NCBI GenBank assembly: GCA_026398875.1
Contig: JAPLSB010000009.1
Span: 265,547-329,546 of the forward strand
Direction: 5' to 3'
DNA: 64,000 nucleotides
From: Gammaproteobacteria bacterium
GTDB lineage: Bacteria; Pseudomonadota; Gammaproteobacteria; Nevskiales; Nevskiaceae
The translations under genes and the position numbers were made by a program. Positions 38,372 through 47,162 of this stretch are shown here, one piece after another; the stretch's first letter is position 1; each line of letters begins with the position of its first letter. Under the pieces are notes generated by a model. The model had not been told where the DNA came from, searched no databases, and saw only the letters and a list, made by a program, of their open reading frames with translations.

Positions 38372-40014
38372 GTGTCTACGGAAGGCTGGCCGGTCCAGTG
38401 CGTCTGCGCAGCCGGCTTCGGCGGAATGAAAGACATCGCGCGTTCAGCGAGCGCGGTGATCGTAAGGCTCGGGTTGACACCGAGATTCGCGCCGATCATC
38501 GACCCGTCGACCACATATAGGTTTCGGTAGTTGAACACCCGGTTTTCGGCATCGATCACGCCTTGTTCGGGGCTTGCAGCGATCGCGCAGCCGCCCATGC
38601 AATGGGCGGTCATGGGAACGTTGAAGAAGATCTCGAAGATCGAGCTGCCACCGACGCCGCCGGTTGCTTTTGCGGCCGCTTCGGCGAAGCGGTTTGCCGA
38701 TGGGATGTACGTCGGAATGCGGTCGCCCTCGCTGACCATGCGTCGCTTGAATGGCCAGTACCAGGCACGCTTCAAACGCATGTTGATATGACCCTCGACG
38801 GTCTGCATGCATAGCAGGATCACGGTCTGTGTCGCGAAGCCGAACGGCAGCCAGCTGCGAATCGCCTTGACTGGGTGGCGGATCAGCAGCGACAGCATTG
38901 CCCAAAGCCATGCGAGCGGTCGCGACCATCCGGGCTGTCCGTGGGTCAGCGCAGTGAACAGGCTGCCCATCATGTCCGAACCTTTCGGATAGCGGACCGC
39001 CTCGATATGCGTATGCTCGTCGATATGGATGCCGGAGCCGATCGCAATACCCTTCGACAGATCAGTCTCAAGCCCCGGGTACCGCACGGTGAGAATCGAT
39101 TCGGCATTGGTGCGCACGCGCTTGCCAAGCTGTTCCGAGATGTTCGGCAGCGAGCCCTCATCGCGAAGTCGCAGTAACAGTTCTTGCGTGCCGAGGGATG
39201 ACGCGGCGAACACGACATTCTTCGCGGTGACGCAGGTGCGATCCGAGGCCGAACCGAACGTTGGCTGGATTGTGACTTCATAACCATCGCGGCCATCGCG
39301 ATGGTGACCCAGCGGACGAACATCAACCACCCGGGTCTCGGCCCGGACTCTGGCGCCGAGCTTTTCAGCGAGGTAGAGATAGTTCTTGTCCAGCGTGTTC
39401 TTGGCATTATGCCGGCACCCGACCATGCACGCGCCGCAGCCCTGACAGGCATTGCGCGCCGGACCTTTTCCACCAAAGTAGGGATCGGGGTAGCTCTTTC
39501 CGAGCGGCTGGCCCGGCTCCCCGAAGAAAACACCGACACTGGTCGGGTAAAACGTGGATTCGACGCCGGTTGCTGCTGCCATCCGCTGCAGCATTCGATC
39601 GCCGGGTCCGAGGATCGGGTTGGTGGTTACGCCGAGCATTCGCTTGGCGGTCTCATAGTGGCGCGGCATTACCTCGGTCCAGCGATCGAGACCGCTCCAA
39701 GAGCCCTCATTCCAGACTCGATCGGGCGGCACCAGCAAGGTCTGCGCGTAGGCGATTGAGCCGCCACCGACAGCATTGCCATGCATGATCATCACGTGCT
39801 TGAACAGCCGCATGCTGAGGAAGCCGCGCAAACCGGCGACCGGCATCCACAGGAAGCGTCGGAGGTTCCAGTTGGTCTTCGGCAGCGTCTCCGGTGTCCA
39901 GCGCCGGCCCATCTCCATGACCGCAACCTTGTAGCCCTTTTCCGACAAGCGCAGCGCCGAAACGCTGCCGCCGAAGCCAGAGCCGACGATCAGAAAATCG
40001 TAGTCATGATTCAT
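38350..40014 (-). CDS. GMC-family alcohol dehydrogenase, C-terminus from IS
   Basis: The 554-residue flavoenzyme starts MNHDYDFLIVGSGFGGSVSALRL (FAD GxGxxG). It has a Cys-rich ACQGCGACMVGCRHNAKNTLDKNYL segment at about residue 200 and the GMC C-terminal region MTAHCMGGCAIA, NLYVVDGSMIGANLGVNPSLTITALAERAM. It probably oxidises the alcohol made by the adjacent CYP153; GMC dehydrogenases (AlkJ-like) accompany CYP153 elsewhere. The last 15 residues after ...AQTH and the stop are encoded by the IS3 inverted repeat and orfB antisense, so the native end was replaced. It is last in the operon. Confidence 0.9.
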   Translation of the reverse strand: MNHDYDFLIVGSGFGGSVSALRLSEKGYKVAVMEMGRRWTPETLPKTNWNLRRFLWMPVAGLRGFLSMRLFKHVMIMHGNAVGGGSIAYAQTLLVPPDRVWNEGSWSGLDRWTEVMPRHYETAKRMLGVTTNPILGPGDRMLQRMAAATGVESTFYPTSVGVFFGEPGQPLGKSYPDPYFGGKGPARNACQGCGACMVGCRHNAKNTLDKNYLYLAEKLGARVRAETRVVDVRPLGHHRDGRDGYEVTIQPTFGSASDRTCVTAKNVVFAASSLGTQELLLRLRDEGSLPNISEQLGKRVRTNAESILTVRYPGLETDLSKGIAIGSGIHIDEHTHIEAVRYPKGSDMMGSLFTALTHGQPGWSRPLAWLWAMLSLLIRHPVKAIRSWLPFGFATQTVILLCMQTVEGHINMRLKRAWYWPFKRRMVSEGDRIPTYIPSANRFAEAAAKATGGVGGSSIFEIFFNVPMTAHCMGGCAIAASPEQGVIDAENRVFNYRNLYVVDGSMIGANLGVNPSLTITALAERAMSFIPPKPAAQTHWTGQPSVDTQSPLST

Positions 40015-40039
40015 GGTTGCAAAAAGAGCGATTGCGGGA

Positions 40040-40360
40040 TCAGTGCTGACCAACCGGTGTACGGACGATGATCCCGTCGAGCTTCGTGCTCATCTTGATC
40101 TGGCAGGCCAGACGCGAGCAATGATCGCTGTCGGCGGCCATGTCGAGCATCGACTGCTCCAGCGCCTCCATTGCAGGCAGCTTGTCCATCCATTCTTCAG
40201 CGACATGGACATGGCAGGTGGCGCAGGCCGCCGCACCGCCGCAGTCGCCATCAATACCCGGAATCATGTTCGCGACCGCGGCCTCCATCAGTGACAGTCC
40301 GTCGTCAACTTCAATGGTGCGGATGGTGCCGTTGTGTTCGATGTAGGTAGCTTTGGACAT
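40040..40360 (-). CDS. [2Fe-2S] ferredoxin, adrenodoxin/putidaredoxin type
   Basis: The 106-residue product ligates the cluster through Cys40, Cys46, Cys49 (C-x5-C-x2-C in DCGGAAACATC) and Cys86 (RLACQIK). The conserved ...VRTPVGQH C-terminus is typical of P450 redox partners. It passes electrons from the FAD reductase next door to CYP153. A GAGAGGAG site precedes the ATG at 40358-40360. Confidence 0.95.
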   Translation of the reverse strand: MSKATYIEHNGTIRTIEVDDGLSLMEAAVANMIPGIDGDCGGAAACATCHVHVAEEWMDKLPAMEALEQSMLDMAADSDHCSRLACQIKMSTKLDGIIVRTPVGQH

Positions 40361-40425
40361 GCGGGATCTCCTCTCGTAAGCGGATATGGGTTGGGTGTCG
40401 CGCCTTGATTCTTCGGCGCCGCAGC

Positions 40426-41652
40426 TCAGGCGGCAGCGGCGAGGTTCTTGACCGTGATCGACTCGTCCGCCAGGCGTGCAGCCGGAATGCGCAGGCCCTC
40501 GGCGATCCAGCTCTTGGCCACGGTGAACTCGGCCGGACGATTGATTGCATCGACCGCGAGTAGCCGACCGGCCTGCAGGTAGTAGGCGGCGAAGCTGCGG
40601 CTTTCGGGCGTGCCGCGGATCACGACCTCGTCATACCCGCGATTGAGGCCAGCGGTCTGCAGCTTGATGTCGTACTGATCGGACCAGAACCACGGCACGG
40701 CACGATAGGGCTTGGATTTGCCGCAGATCGCAGCGGCTGTTGTCTTGCCTTGCTCGATCGCGTTTGGAACCGACTCCAGCCGTACCCGGGTTTGGTACAC
40801 CGAATTCGGGTGTTGCGTGCAGTCGCCAACGGCGTAGATGCGCGGCACCGAGGTGCGGCATTCCTCGTCGACGACGATCCCGTTGTCGCAGATGATCCCC
40901 GCGGTCATGGCCAGTTCGACGTTGGGCAGCAGGCCGATACCGGCAACGATGAAATCCGCCTCGATACGCTGGTGGTCGCCGGTCAGCAGCGCTGGGTGTG
41001 TCTCATCCCCGTCGATGCCGGTGACCATCACGCCACAGCGGATGTTCACGCCATGCGCTTCGTGCTCACGCTGGTAGAAGCCGGCAACCTGCGGGCACGT
41101 GACTCGAGCAAGCAGGCTCGGTGCGGCTTCCAGAACGGTCACCTCGAGTTCAAGCTTTCGCGTAACTGCTGCGATTTCCAGTCCGATGTACCCGCCGCCG
41201 ACCAGCGCGACATGCGCACCGGGCTTGAGCCGTGACTGAATGGCGGCGACATCTTTGACGTTGCGCAGGTAGTGCAGGCGCGGGTGCTCCGCGCCCGGGC
41301 AAACCAGCGCTCTTGGCCGCCCCCCTGTCGCGAGCACCAGATGGTCGAAACCCAGACATTCGCCATCGCCGAGTTCGACCTGATGGTTGATCACGTCAAT
41401 ACGGGTCACACGCCGATCCAGCCGCAGCTCGATTTTCTGCTGTTCATAAAAAGCCAAAGGCCGCAGGAACAGTCGCTCTGGAGCGAGCTGGCCGGCCAGA
41501 TAGGCCTTCGACAGCGGTGGCCGCTGGTACGGCGGCACCGCTTCGTCGCTGATCAGCACGATGCTGCCGGCATAGCCTTCCTGGCGCAGGCTGACAGCGG
41601 TCTGGGCCGCCGCCTGCCCACCGCCGACGATTACCACCGTGCCGGTTGACAT
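40426..41652 (-). CDS. NAD(P)H:ferredoxin reductase (FAD)
   Basis: The 408-residue product has an FAD Rossmann motif (VVIVGGGQAAAQTAVSLRQEG), PPYQRPPLSKAYL, an NAD motif (HVALVGGGYIGLEIAAVTRKL) and YAVGDCTQHPN, with the C-terminal dimerisation domain. This is the putidaredoxin reductase type that serves class I bacterial P450s. It lies between P450 and ferredoxin genes, 13 bases after the P450 stop. ATG at 41650-41652; a GTG one codon upstream is possible. Confidence 0.95.
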   Translation of the reverse strand: MSTGTVVIVGGGQAAAQTAVSLRQEGYAGSIVLISDEAVPPYQRPPLSKAYLAGQLAPERLFLRPLAFYEQQKIELRLDRRVTRIDVINHQVELGDGECLGFDHLVLATGGRPRALVCPGAEHPRLHYLRNVKDVAAIQSRLKPGAHVALVGGGYIGLEIAAVTRKLELEVTVLEAAPSLLARVTCPQVAGFYQREHEAHGVNIRCGVMVTGIDGDETHPALLTGDHQRIEADFIVAGIGLLPNVELAMTAGIICDNGIVVDEECRTSVPRIYAVGDCTQHPNSVYQTRVRLESVPNAIEQGKTTAAAICGKSKPYRAVPWFWSDQYDIKLQTAGLNRGYDEVVIRGTPESRSFAAYYLQAGRLLAVDAINRPAEFTVAKSWIAEGLRIPAARLADESITVKNLAAAA

Positions 41653-41665
41653 CACTCTGGCTCGA

Positions 41666-42934
41666 TCAGGGGTTGATGCGGACCTGCATCGACTCGTAGC
41701 CCTTCACGAACGGCGAAGGCACCCGCGTCGGTTCCGACAACACCTCGATCTGGCCGGCGCGCGGCCAGCGGGCCAGCAGTTCCTCCCAGAGGATCTTCAG
41801 CTGCAGCTCAGCGAGACGATTGCCGACGCAGCGGTGAATCCCGAACCCGAACGACAGGTGATGACGCGCCTTGGCGCGGTCGATGATGAAATCGTCAGGG
41901 TTCTCGATCGCGTCGGCGTCTCGATTGCCGGAGACGTACCACATCACCACCTTGTCGCCCTTCTTGATCTGCTTGCCACCGAGCTCGGTGTCGATCATCG
42001 CGGTACGGCGCATGTGGGCGAGCGGGGTCTGCCAGCGGATCACCTCGGGAATGAACGAAGGCGCAATCAGTGCAGGGTCGGCAGCGAGCTTCGTGTACTC
42101 GGCCGGATTCTGGTTCAGCGCCAGCACGCTGCCGGTCATCGAATTGCGGGTCGTGTCGTTACCGCCCACGATCAGCAGAATGATGTTGCCAAGAAACTCT
42201 TCCTGCGACATCGAGCGGGTGCGGTCGTCGTGCGCCATCATCGACAGCAGATCGTTACCCGGCTCGGCATTGACCCGCTCGTTCCAGAGCTTGGTCATGT
42301 AGGCCGCGCATTCTCCGAGGATCTGCATGCGCTGCTCCTCGGAATCGATGATGCCTTGGCCCGGCAGCGTGGTCGCGACATCGGACCAGTAAGGAAGCTT
42401 GTCGCGGTCTTCGAACGGGAAGCCGAACAAGGTCGCCAGCATCTGCGTTGTCAGGTTGATCGATACCTTCGACACCCAATCGAAGGGCTCGCCGACCGGC
42501 AGCGCGTTCAGCGCGTTCTGAGTACGCGTGCGGATCAGATCTTCCAGCCGCGCCAGATTGCTTGGCGCAACGATCGGATTGACCACCTTGCGCTGCTCGT
42601 CATGCTTGGGCGGGTCCATCGCGATGAACATCGGCAGGTAGGCCGCCTTGTTGCTTTCGAGAATGGTGATTCCGCCGAAACGCGACTCCGACGAGAAAAT
42701 CTCGGGATGCGTCTCGACATACATGATGTCCTTGAACTTGGTTACCGACCAATACGGCCCGAACAGGCTATTGGCACAGTAATGAACCGGATCTTCCTTC
42801 CGCAGCCGAGCGAAGTACGACCAGAAGCGATTGGTCCGGAACAGTTCCGGGTGGCTGACATCGATCTCGCTCAGCGGAATCGAGTACGCCTCATCGCGCT
42901 CGGCGCTGGCGTCGAACGTAGCAGCAGATCCCAT
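41666..42934 (-). CDS. Cytochrome P450 of the CYP153 family (alkane omega-hydroxylase)
   Basis: The 422-residue soluble P450 closely follows CYP153A proteins that I know: DPVHYCANSLFGPYWSVTKFKDIM, LPMFIAMDPPKHDEQRKVVNPIVAP, the I-helix LLIVGGNDTTRNSMTG, EVIRWQTPLAHMRRTA (ExxR), KKGDKVVMWYVSGNRD and heme-binding FGFGIHRCVGNRLAE. CYP153 enzymes hydroxylate the terminal carbon of medium-chain n-alkanes and fatty acids. The start ATG (42934) follows GGAGAG. Downstream are its reductase, ferredoxin and a GMC dehydrogenase; upstream is an AraC regulator. Confidence 0.95.
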   Translation of the reverse strand: MGSAATFDASAERDEAYSIPLSEIDVSHPELFRTNRFWSYFARLRKEDPVHYCANSLFGPYWSVTKFKDIMYVETHPEIFSSESRFGGITILESNKAAYLPMFIAMDPPKHDEQRKVVNPIVAPSNLARLEDLIRTRTQNALNALPVGEPFDWVSKVSINLTTQMLATLFGFPFEDRDKLPYWSDVATTLPGQGIIDSEEQRMQILGECAAYMTKLWNERVNAEPGNDLLSMMAHDDRTRSMSQEEFLGNIILLIVGGNDTTRNSMTGSVLALNQNPAEYTKLAADPALIAPSFIPEVIRWQTPLAHMRRTAMIDTELGGKQIKKGDKVVMWYVSGNRDADAIENPDDFIIDRAKARHHLSFGFGIHRCVGNRLAELQLKILWEELLARWPRAGQIEVLSEPTRVPSPFVKGYESMQVRINP

Positions 42935-43046
42935 GTCTCTCTCCGATTGGACCGCAAGTACTGTGAACACCGGTAGCGCACGGTCCGTCCGCGCAGAATC
43001 GGTGTGTCGCATGAATACGTGAGCGTTCCAGAGTGATCGAGACGCG

Positions 43047-43065
43047 TCACCTATCGTTCGGCAGG
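43047..43065 (-). promoter_or_regulatory. Possible half-conserved TCACCTAT/ATAGGTGA site
   Basis: On the minus strand ATAGGTGA matches the right half of the motif found before the acyltransferase, WS/DGAT and second RND genes; the left half is only partly matched. It overlaps the last codons and stop of the araC gene, about 113 bases upstream of the CYP153 start, so it may be chance. Confidence 0.3.
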
Positions 43066-44174
43066 AAATCGTCCAGTGATGGACCGAGTACGTTCGTAGG
43101 TTCGGCCATGTTTTCAGCATGTCCTGCTTGCTCCGGTGCTGTTCGTCCGGAAACCGAGCGGGTCAGATGCTCGCTGGGGCTGTAGCCGGCGCGAGCGCGG
43201 AAGGCGCGGCCGAAGTTCGAGCGATCGTTGTAGCCCAGCGAGTAGGCGACATCCGTGACGCTCATGTTCCCGCCCGCCAGCCGCTCGCACGCCAGCTCGT
43301 GACGGACGCGATTGGAAAGCTCGCGAAAACTGGTTCCCTCACGTTCCAGGTAACGATTCAGAGTGCGCGTCGAAATATTGAGCATCGGTGCCAACTCGGC
43401 GAGGCTTGGCGTGTCGTCGGAAACCTCGCGCAAAGTCATTGCCACCCAGTCGGCGAACTGGCCACCCCGAGCGACGCGTTGCACCAGTGCCCGGCAGCGT
43501 TCCTCGGCGACCTTGCGTGCATGACTGTCAGCCATCGCAAGGCGTCGTTCGCGGGGATTGCCCTCCAGGCGAAGCCGGACGCTCGGCGTCGGCTCGGCGG
43601 CGAAGCGTACCCGGACGTCGGTCAATTCCCGTCGATAGCGCTCCCGATGCCGCGGCTCCGCGATCGACAGGTCGAGTCGGCACGGCGGGCAATGGCCGCC
43701 GGTCAGATCGGAAACTTCGCGCAGCGCCGCCATACCAATTGCTTCCACGTGGAATACGAGTGACAGTGGGCTGAGCGCTGCGGCTGGCGTGAAGTGCATT
43801 TCGCCGTAGTCGGGGCCGCTTGTGTAGCGCATCCGGAAGCTCGGCATGACCAGCCGGAAATACTGGGCCTCGAAGCGCAACGCTTGATCCAGCGTCTCGC
43901 AGTTCAGCATGCCGAAGCCGACGAAACTGTGGGCGCTGGCGCTCAGCATACGTCCGAGTTCAAAGGCCAGATCGCTACGGCCGCTCAATGCGTACGCGGT
44001 TTCGACCAGACGATCGACTTGCGAGACTTTCAGCATCGCCTCGGGCTCGGTCAGGATCGCGAGCGGGAGATGCAGCGAACCCAGCACCGCAGCGAGGTCG
44101 ACGCGGTCTTGGGCCAGGATATCCACCAGCCGCGCGTAATAACGGGCTGGCACCAGCAGTCCCGATTTCGACAT
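43047..44174 (-). CDS. AraC-family transcriptional regulator
   Basis: The 375-residue product has an N-terminal ligand-sensing domain of the Arabinose_bd-like (PF12625) type (LLVPARYYARLVDILAQDRVDLAAVLGSL...) and a C-terminal AraC DNA-binding domain: PSLAELAPMLNISTRTLNRYLEREGTSFRELSNRVRHELA and MSVTDVAYSLGYNDRSNFGRAFRARAGYSPSEH. It is oriented with and just upstream of CYP153, as regulators of alkane clusters often are, so it is the likely activator of the operon in response to alkane or its product. The ATG at 44172-44174 follows GGAGGAG. Confidence 0.92.
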   Translation of the reverse strand: MSKSGLLVPARYYARLVDILAQDRVDLAAVLGSLHLPLAILTEPEAMLKVSQVDRLVETAYALSGRSDLAFELGRMLSASAHSFVGFGMLNCETLDQALRFEAQYFRLVMPSFRMRYTSGPDYGEMHFTPAAALSPLSLVFHVEAIGMAALREVSDLTGGHCPPCRLDLSIAEPRHRERYRRELTDVRVRFAAEPTPSVRLRLEGNPRERRLAMADSHARKVAEERCRALVQRVARGGQFADWVAMTLREVSDDTPSLAELAPMLNISTRTLNRYLEREGTSFRELSNRVRHELACERLAGGNMSVTDVAYSLGYNDRSNFGRAFRARAGYSPSEHLTRSVSGRTAPEQAGHAENMAEPTNVLGPSLDDFLPNDR

Positions 44175-44440
44175 CGTCTCCTCCGAAGTCCAGGGGCGCG
44201 CCGTTTGCGGTCTGGCGCGTAATGACCACATCTTGGCGCAAGATGACCCGCCCGACAAACGGCGATGTCGCACCGTGCTGTCCCCTAAATCCGAGGGAAC
44301 GCGATGGGTTCGATCAAAGGGAACCAGCTTGCAGTCAGTGCTTCTTCTTTCCAGTTGCCTCGCCCGCCCCGGACCATCGCCGAACCCGATGCCGCCATGC
44401 GACGCGCACGGGGTGGGTGGGTTGAGTTGACGGAATTGCT

Positions 44441-47125
44441 GTGCCGGCGGCGATGAAAAGCGAGTCGGACCTTGAGGATTCGCTGAGGGGCGAGTTACTG
44501 CAGGCGCGCAGGCTGCTACTCAACCGCGACCGGGTGCTTGACCTCGACACGGGGCTGCCGATCGTCGTGATCAAGGGGCCCTCAGGCTACGGCAAGACCG
44601 TCGTCGCGGAGATGTGGCTATCTCGCCGCCGGCGAAGCGGTAGCCACTGCGGCTGGGCAGCTCTCGATGCTGCTTCGTGCGACCCGCTGGTGTTCCTCAA
44701 CCAGTTACTTGATGCAGTCGGCGTCAGCCGCCCGACCACAAATGTGGTTGGCGTCGATGACGAGCCGGAACGTGCTTCGCGGTTTGCCGATCTCTGCAGT
44801 CACTTGCTCGCCGGCAACGCGGCCTACAGCCTGGTAATCGACGATCTGCAGGCGATCGCCAACTCGGCCAGCCTGAGCTACCTCGAAAAGCTGCTGAACC
44901 TGGCCTGCGAGCGGTTCAGCATCTGCGTCGCGATGCAGCATTTCGATCTTGAACTCGGTCTTGGGGTTCTCACGGCGAGGGGCCGGGTCACCTGGATCGA
45001 TGAGCGCAAGCTGGCGCTGGACCGTGCAGAAGTTGCGCAACTCGCAGCACTGCGCGGACAGCCGCTGGCTGAAGCGCAGCTTGACTGGCTGTACAGGGCT
45101 ACGGAGGGATGGCCGGCGTTGGTGCATCTGGCTTTGGCGGTACCGGTGGCAATCAGTCCGATCACCGACCTTGATGCAGGTATTGGCTCAGCGCCGTTAC
45201 GCGATTACATCCAGGAGCGCTTCATCGCCGGTCTCTCGAAGGATGATCAGGACGTGCTTTGGGTGCTGGCTTGTCTGGGGAGCACGCCGGTGCGTCTGCT
45301 CGTTGCGCTGCTCGCGCCGGACTCGAACGTTAGCGACGCGCTTCTGCGCTTCAGAGCACTCGGCATTGTGCAGAACCAAGATCCCGAGGATCCCTCGGTG
45401 GTCACGCTGCATGCCCTTGTGCGCGAGGGCGCGACTCGCGTGCTCGGCGCTGAACGCGCCTCGGAGCGGATGCCATTGCTGAATCGTGCGGCCGAATGGC
45501 TATGGCAGGAGGGTCATGGGCCGTGGGCTGTGCGCATGGCACTTGACGCCGGCCCGGCGCTTGCCGATTCGGCTCGGCGTTGGATCGTGGAGCTTGGGTT
45601 CGGAGCGATCTTTCGTACCGGCCAGCATCAGACCCTGCTTGATCTCGCTGAACGATGGGAGCGGATCAGCGGGAACAGCGACCTTGAAATCGATTCGTTG
45701 GTCACGTGGGTGCTGGTGTTCAAGAAGCAATTTGAAATTGCAGAGCCCCGTCTGCGGCGGATCGAAGCCGCTTCGCGTGCGGATTTGATCGATATCGTTG
45801 GGTTACAGCGTGCGGTACTGCTTGCGCTGCGCGACGACTACGCGGGCGGCGGGCAGTTGGCCAAGCGATGGATCGACGGGAATGCCGGCACCGAGTCGTA
45901 CCAGATGGGGATCGCCTCGACCGTGCATGCCTTCGGCCTCAAGTGTGCAGGCCGTTACGACGCCGCCAACGTCATGCTGCGCGACGCGATGCACAGCTTC
46001 GTCGTGGCGCAATCCGCTTACGGCACTGGCTGGGTACACATCGTCGGTGCGCTGAATCTGGTCCAGGCGGGTCGATATCGAGGCGCGATGGCTCAGGTCG
46101 AGGCGGGCTTGATGCGTTGCCCCAGTTCGCAGGGCTTCGCCAGCCTGCGCACCTTGCTGCGTGGCATCGAAGCCTTCCTGCGGTACGAGCGCAATGAGCT
46201 GGATCAGGTTCGCGACATTCTGGGTGAGGCACTGCCTGCGCTGGCCGACCAGGGCATCGTTGATGCGGTTGCCTTCGGATACATCGCTGCGGCACGCAGC
46301 CGCTCGGTGAATGGCGATTTCGGAACCGCCCTCGACATCCTTTCCGAAGGCGAGGCCGTTGCCCTGAAACGAAGCTTTGCGCGATTGGGGCGGATCCTGA
46401 GCGCTGAGCGGGCGCTGTTGCTGTTGCGAAACGGCGCAGTTGGTCAGGGTCGAGTTCTGGTCGATGCGATGGCCGAGCCACCGCCACAGCGCATCTCCGT
46501 ACAAGGACTTCGCGCGCGGCTGGCGATCGCTGACGGCGATGGCCCGAGGGCAATCGAGTTGCTGCGGCCGGTGGTCGACAAGGCACGTCGGCTTGGCCGG
46601 CAATCGCGGCTCTGCGAGTTGCTGTTTTGCGTTGCGCTGGCGGAAGACTTGCGCCGTGACGATGCCGCGTGTCATTCGGCGCTGTCCGAGGCATTGGAAA
46701 TCGCAAGCACCGAAGGCCTGCTGCGGACCGTTCTTGATGAGGGGCGGCCTGTCGCTGCGCTACTGACGCATTGGCTGGAGCGCGGAGCCAGCAGCATGCA
46801 ACCGGCAATCCACCTCGCGCTTCGCATCCTCGATCTCGGGGCCGGTGGCGCAGGGCCAAATCCGCAGCCGGCATTGCCGACAATCCCCGCGACCTCGACG
46901 CTGCCCCGAGCGGCGGCGACATCGCCGTCAGCCGCCTTCAACAAGCGGGAGATCCAGTTGCTTGGCCTTCTCAGCGAAGGTCTGAGCAACGCCCAGCTCG
47001 CTAAGCAATGCTGCATCTCCGAAGGAACGGTGAAGTGGTACCTGCACAACCTCTACGAAAAGCTTGGCGTTGGAAACCGCACGGCATTGCTACGCGCGGT
47101 GCGCGAGTTGGGTTTAAGGCTTTGA
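44441..47125 (+). CDS. MalT-like LuxR-family transcriptional regulator
   Basis: The 894-residue STAND-type regulator has a P-loop GPSGYGKT at residues 46-53 and Walker B-like YSLVIDDLQAI. A long TPR-like alpha-helical middle and a LuxR HTH at the C-terminus (FNKREIQLLGLLSEGLSNAQLAKQCCISEGTVKWYLHNLYEKL) follow. Such proteins bind an inducer and ATP, oligomerise and activate promoters. It is divergent from the araC-CYP153 operon and immediately upstream of the acyl-CoA synthetase. A similar regulator sits beside DUF1302/DUF1329 genes in pseudomonads (PA3921-PA3923, from memory). GTG at 44441 has a GGA upstream; ATG at 44453 is the alternative start. Confidence 0.9.
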   Translation: MPAAMKSESDLEDSLRGELLQARRLLLNRDRVLDLDTGLPIVVIKGPSGYGKTVVAEMWLSRRRRSGSHCGWAALDAASCDPLVFLNQLLDAVGVSRPTTNVVGVDDEPERASRFADLCSHLLAGNAAYSLVIDDLQAIANSASLSYLEKLLNLACERFSICVAMQHFDLELGLGVLTARGRVTWIDERKLALDRAEVAQLAALRGQPLAEAQLDWLYRATEGWPALVHLALAVPVAISPITDLDAGIGSAPLRDYIQERFIAGLSKDDQDVLWVLACLGSTPVRLLVALLAPDSNVSDALLRFRALGIVQNQDPEDPSVVTLHALVREGATRVLGAERASERMPLLNRAAEWLWQEGHGPWAVRMALDAGPALADSARRWIVELGFGAIFRTGQHQTLLDLAERWERISGNSDLEIDSLVTWVLVFKKQFEIAEPRLRRIEAASRADLIDIVGLQRAVLLALRDDYAGGGQLAKRWIDGNAGTESYQMGIASTVHAFGLKCAGRYDAANVMLRDAMHSFVVAQSAYGTGWVHIVGALNLVQAGRYRGAMAQVEAGLMRCPSSQGFASLRTLLRGIEAFLRYERNELDQVRDILGEALPALADQGIVDAVAFGYIAAARSRSVNGDFGTALDILSEGEAVALKRSFARLGRILSAERALLLLRNGAVGQGRVLVDAMAEPPPQRISVQGLRARLAIADGDGPRAIELLRPVVDKARRLGRQSRLCELLFCVALAEDLRRDDAACHSALSEALEIASTEGLLRTVLDEGRPVAALLTHWLERGASSMQPAIHLALRILDLGAGGAGPNPQPALPTIPATSTLPRAAATSPSAAFNKREIQLLGLLSEGLSNAQLAKQCCISEGTVKWYLHNLYEKLGVGNRTALLRAVRELGLRL

Positions 47126-47162
47126 ACGTGTAGCCGATCATCGATCATCAAACGAGCACATC

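Larger units (their letters stand above)
36325..38397 (+). mobile_element. Decayed IS3-family element interrupted by an IS30-family element
   Basis: Terminal inverted repeats are visible: TGGACCGGCCAGC...GTAGACAC..TCA at 36325-36354 and its inverted copy at 38369-38397, with a few mismatches. Inside are the 5' part of orfA (36389-36643), an IS30-family insertion (36644-38083) and the 3' part of orfB (38084-38371). The middle, about 700 bases of orfA/orfB, is missing. The flanking bases (TTG left, GTG right) do not form a clean target duplication. The element is inactive. Confidence 0.85.

Noticed and set aside
43047..43065. Fourth copy of the shared operator motif before CYP153
   Set aside because: Only one half-site matches well and it overlaps araC codons, so I list it at low confidence and leave it out of the motif finding.
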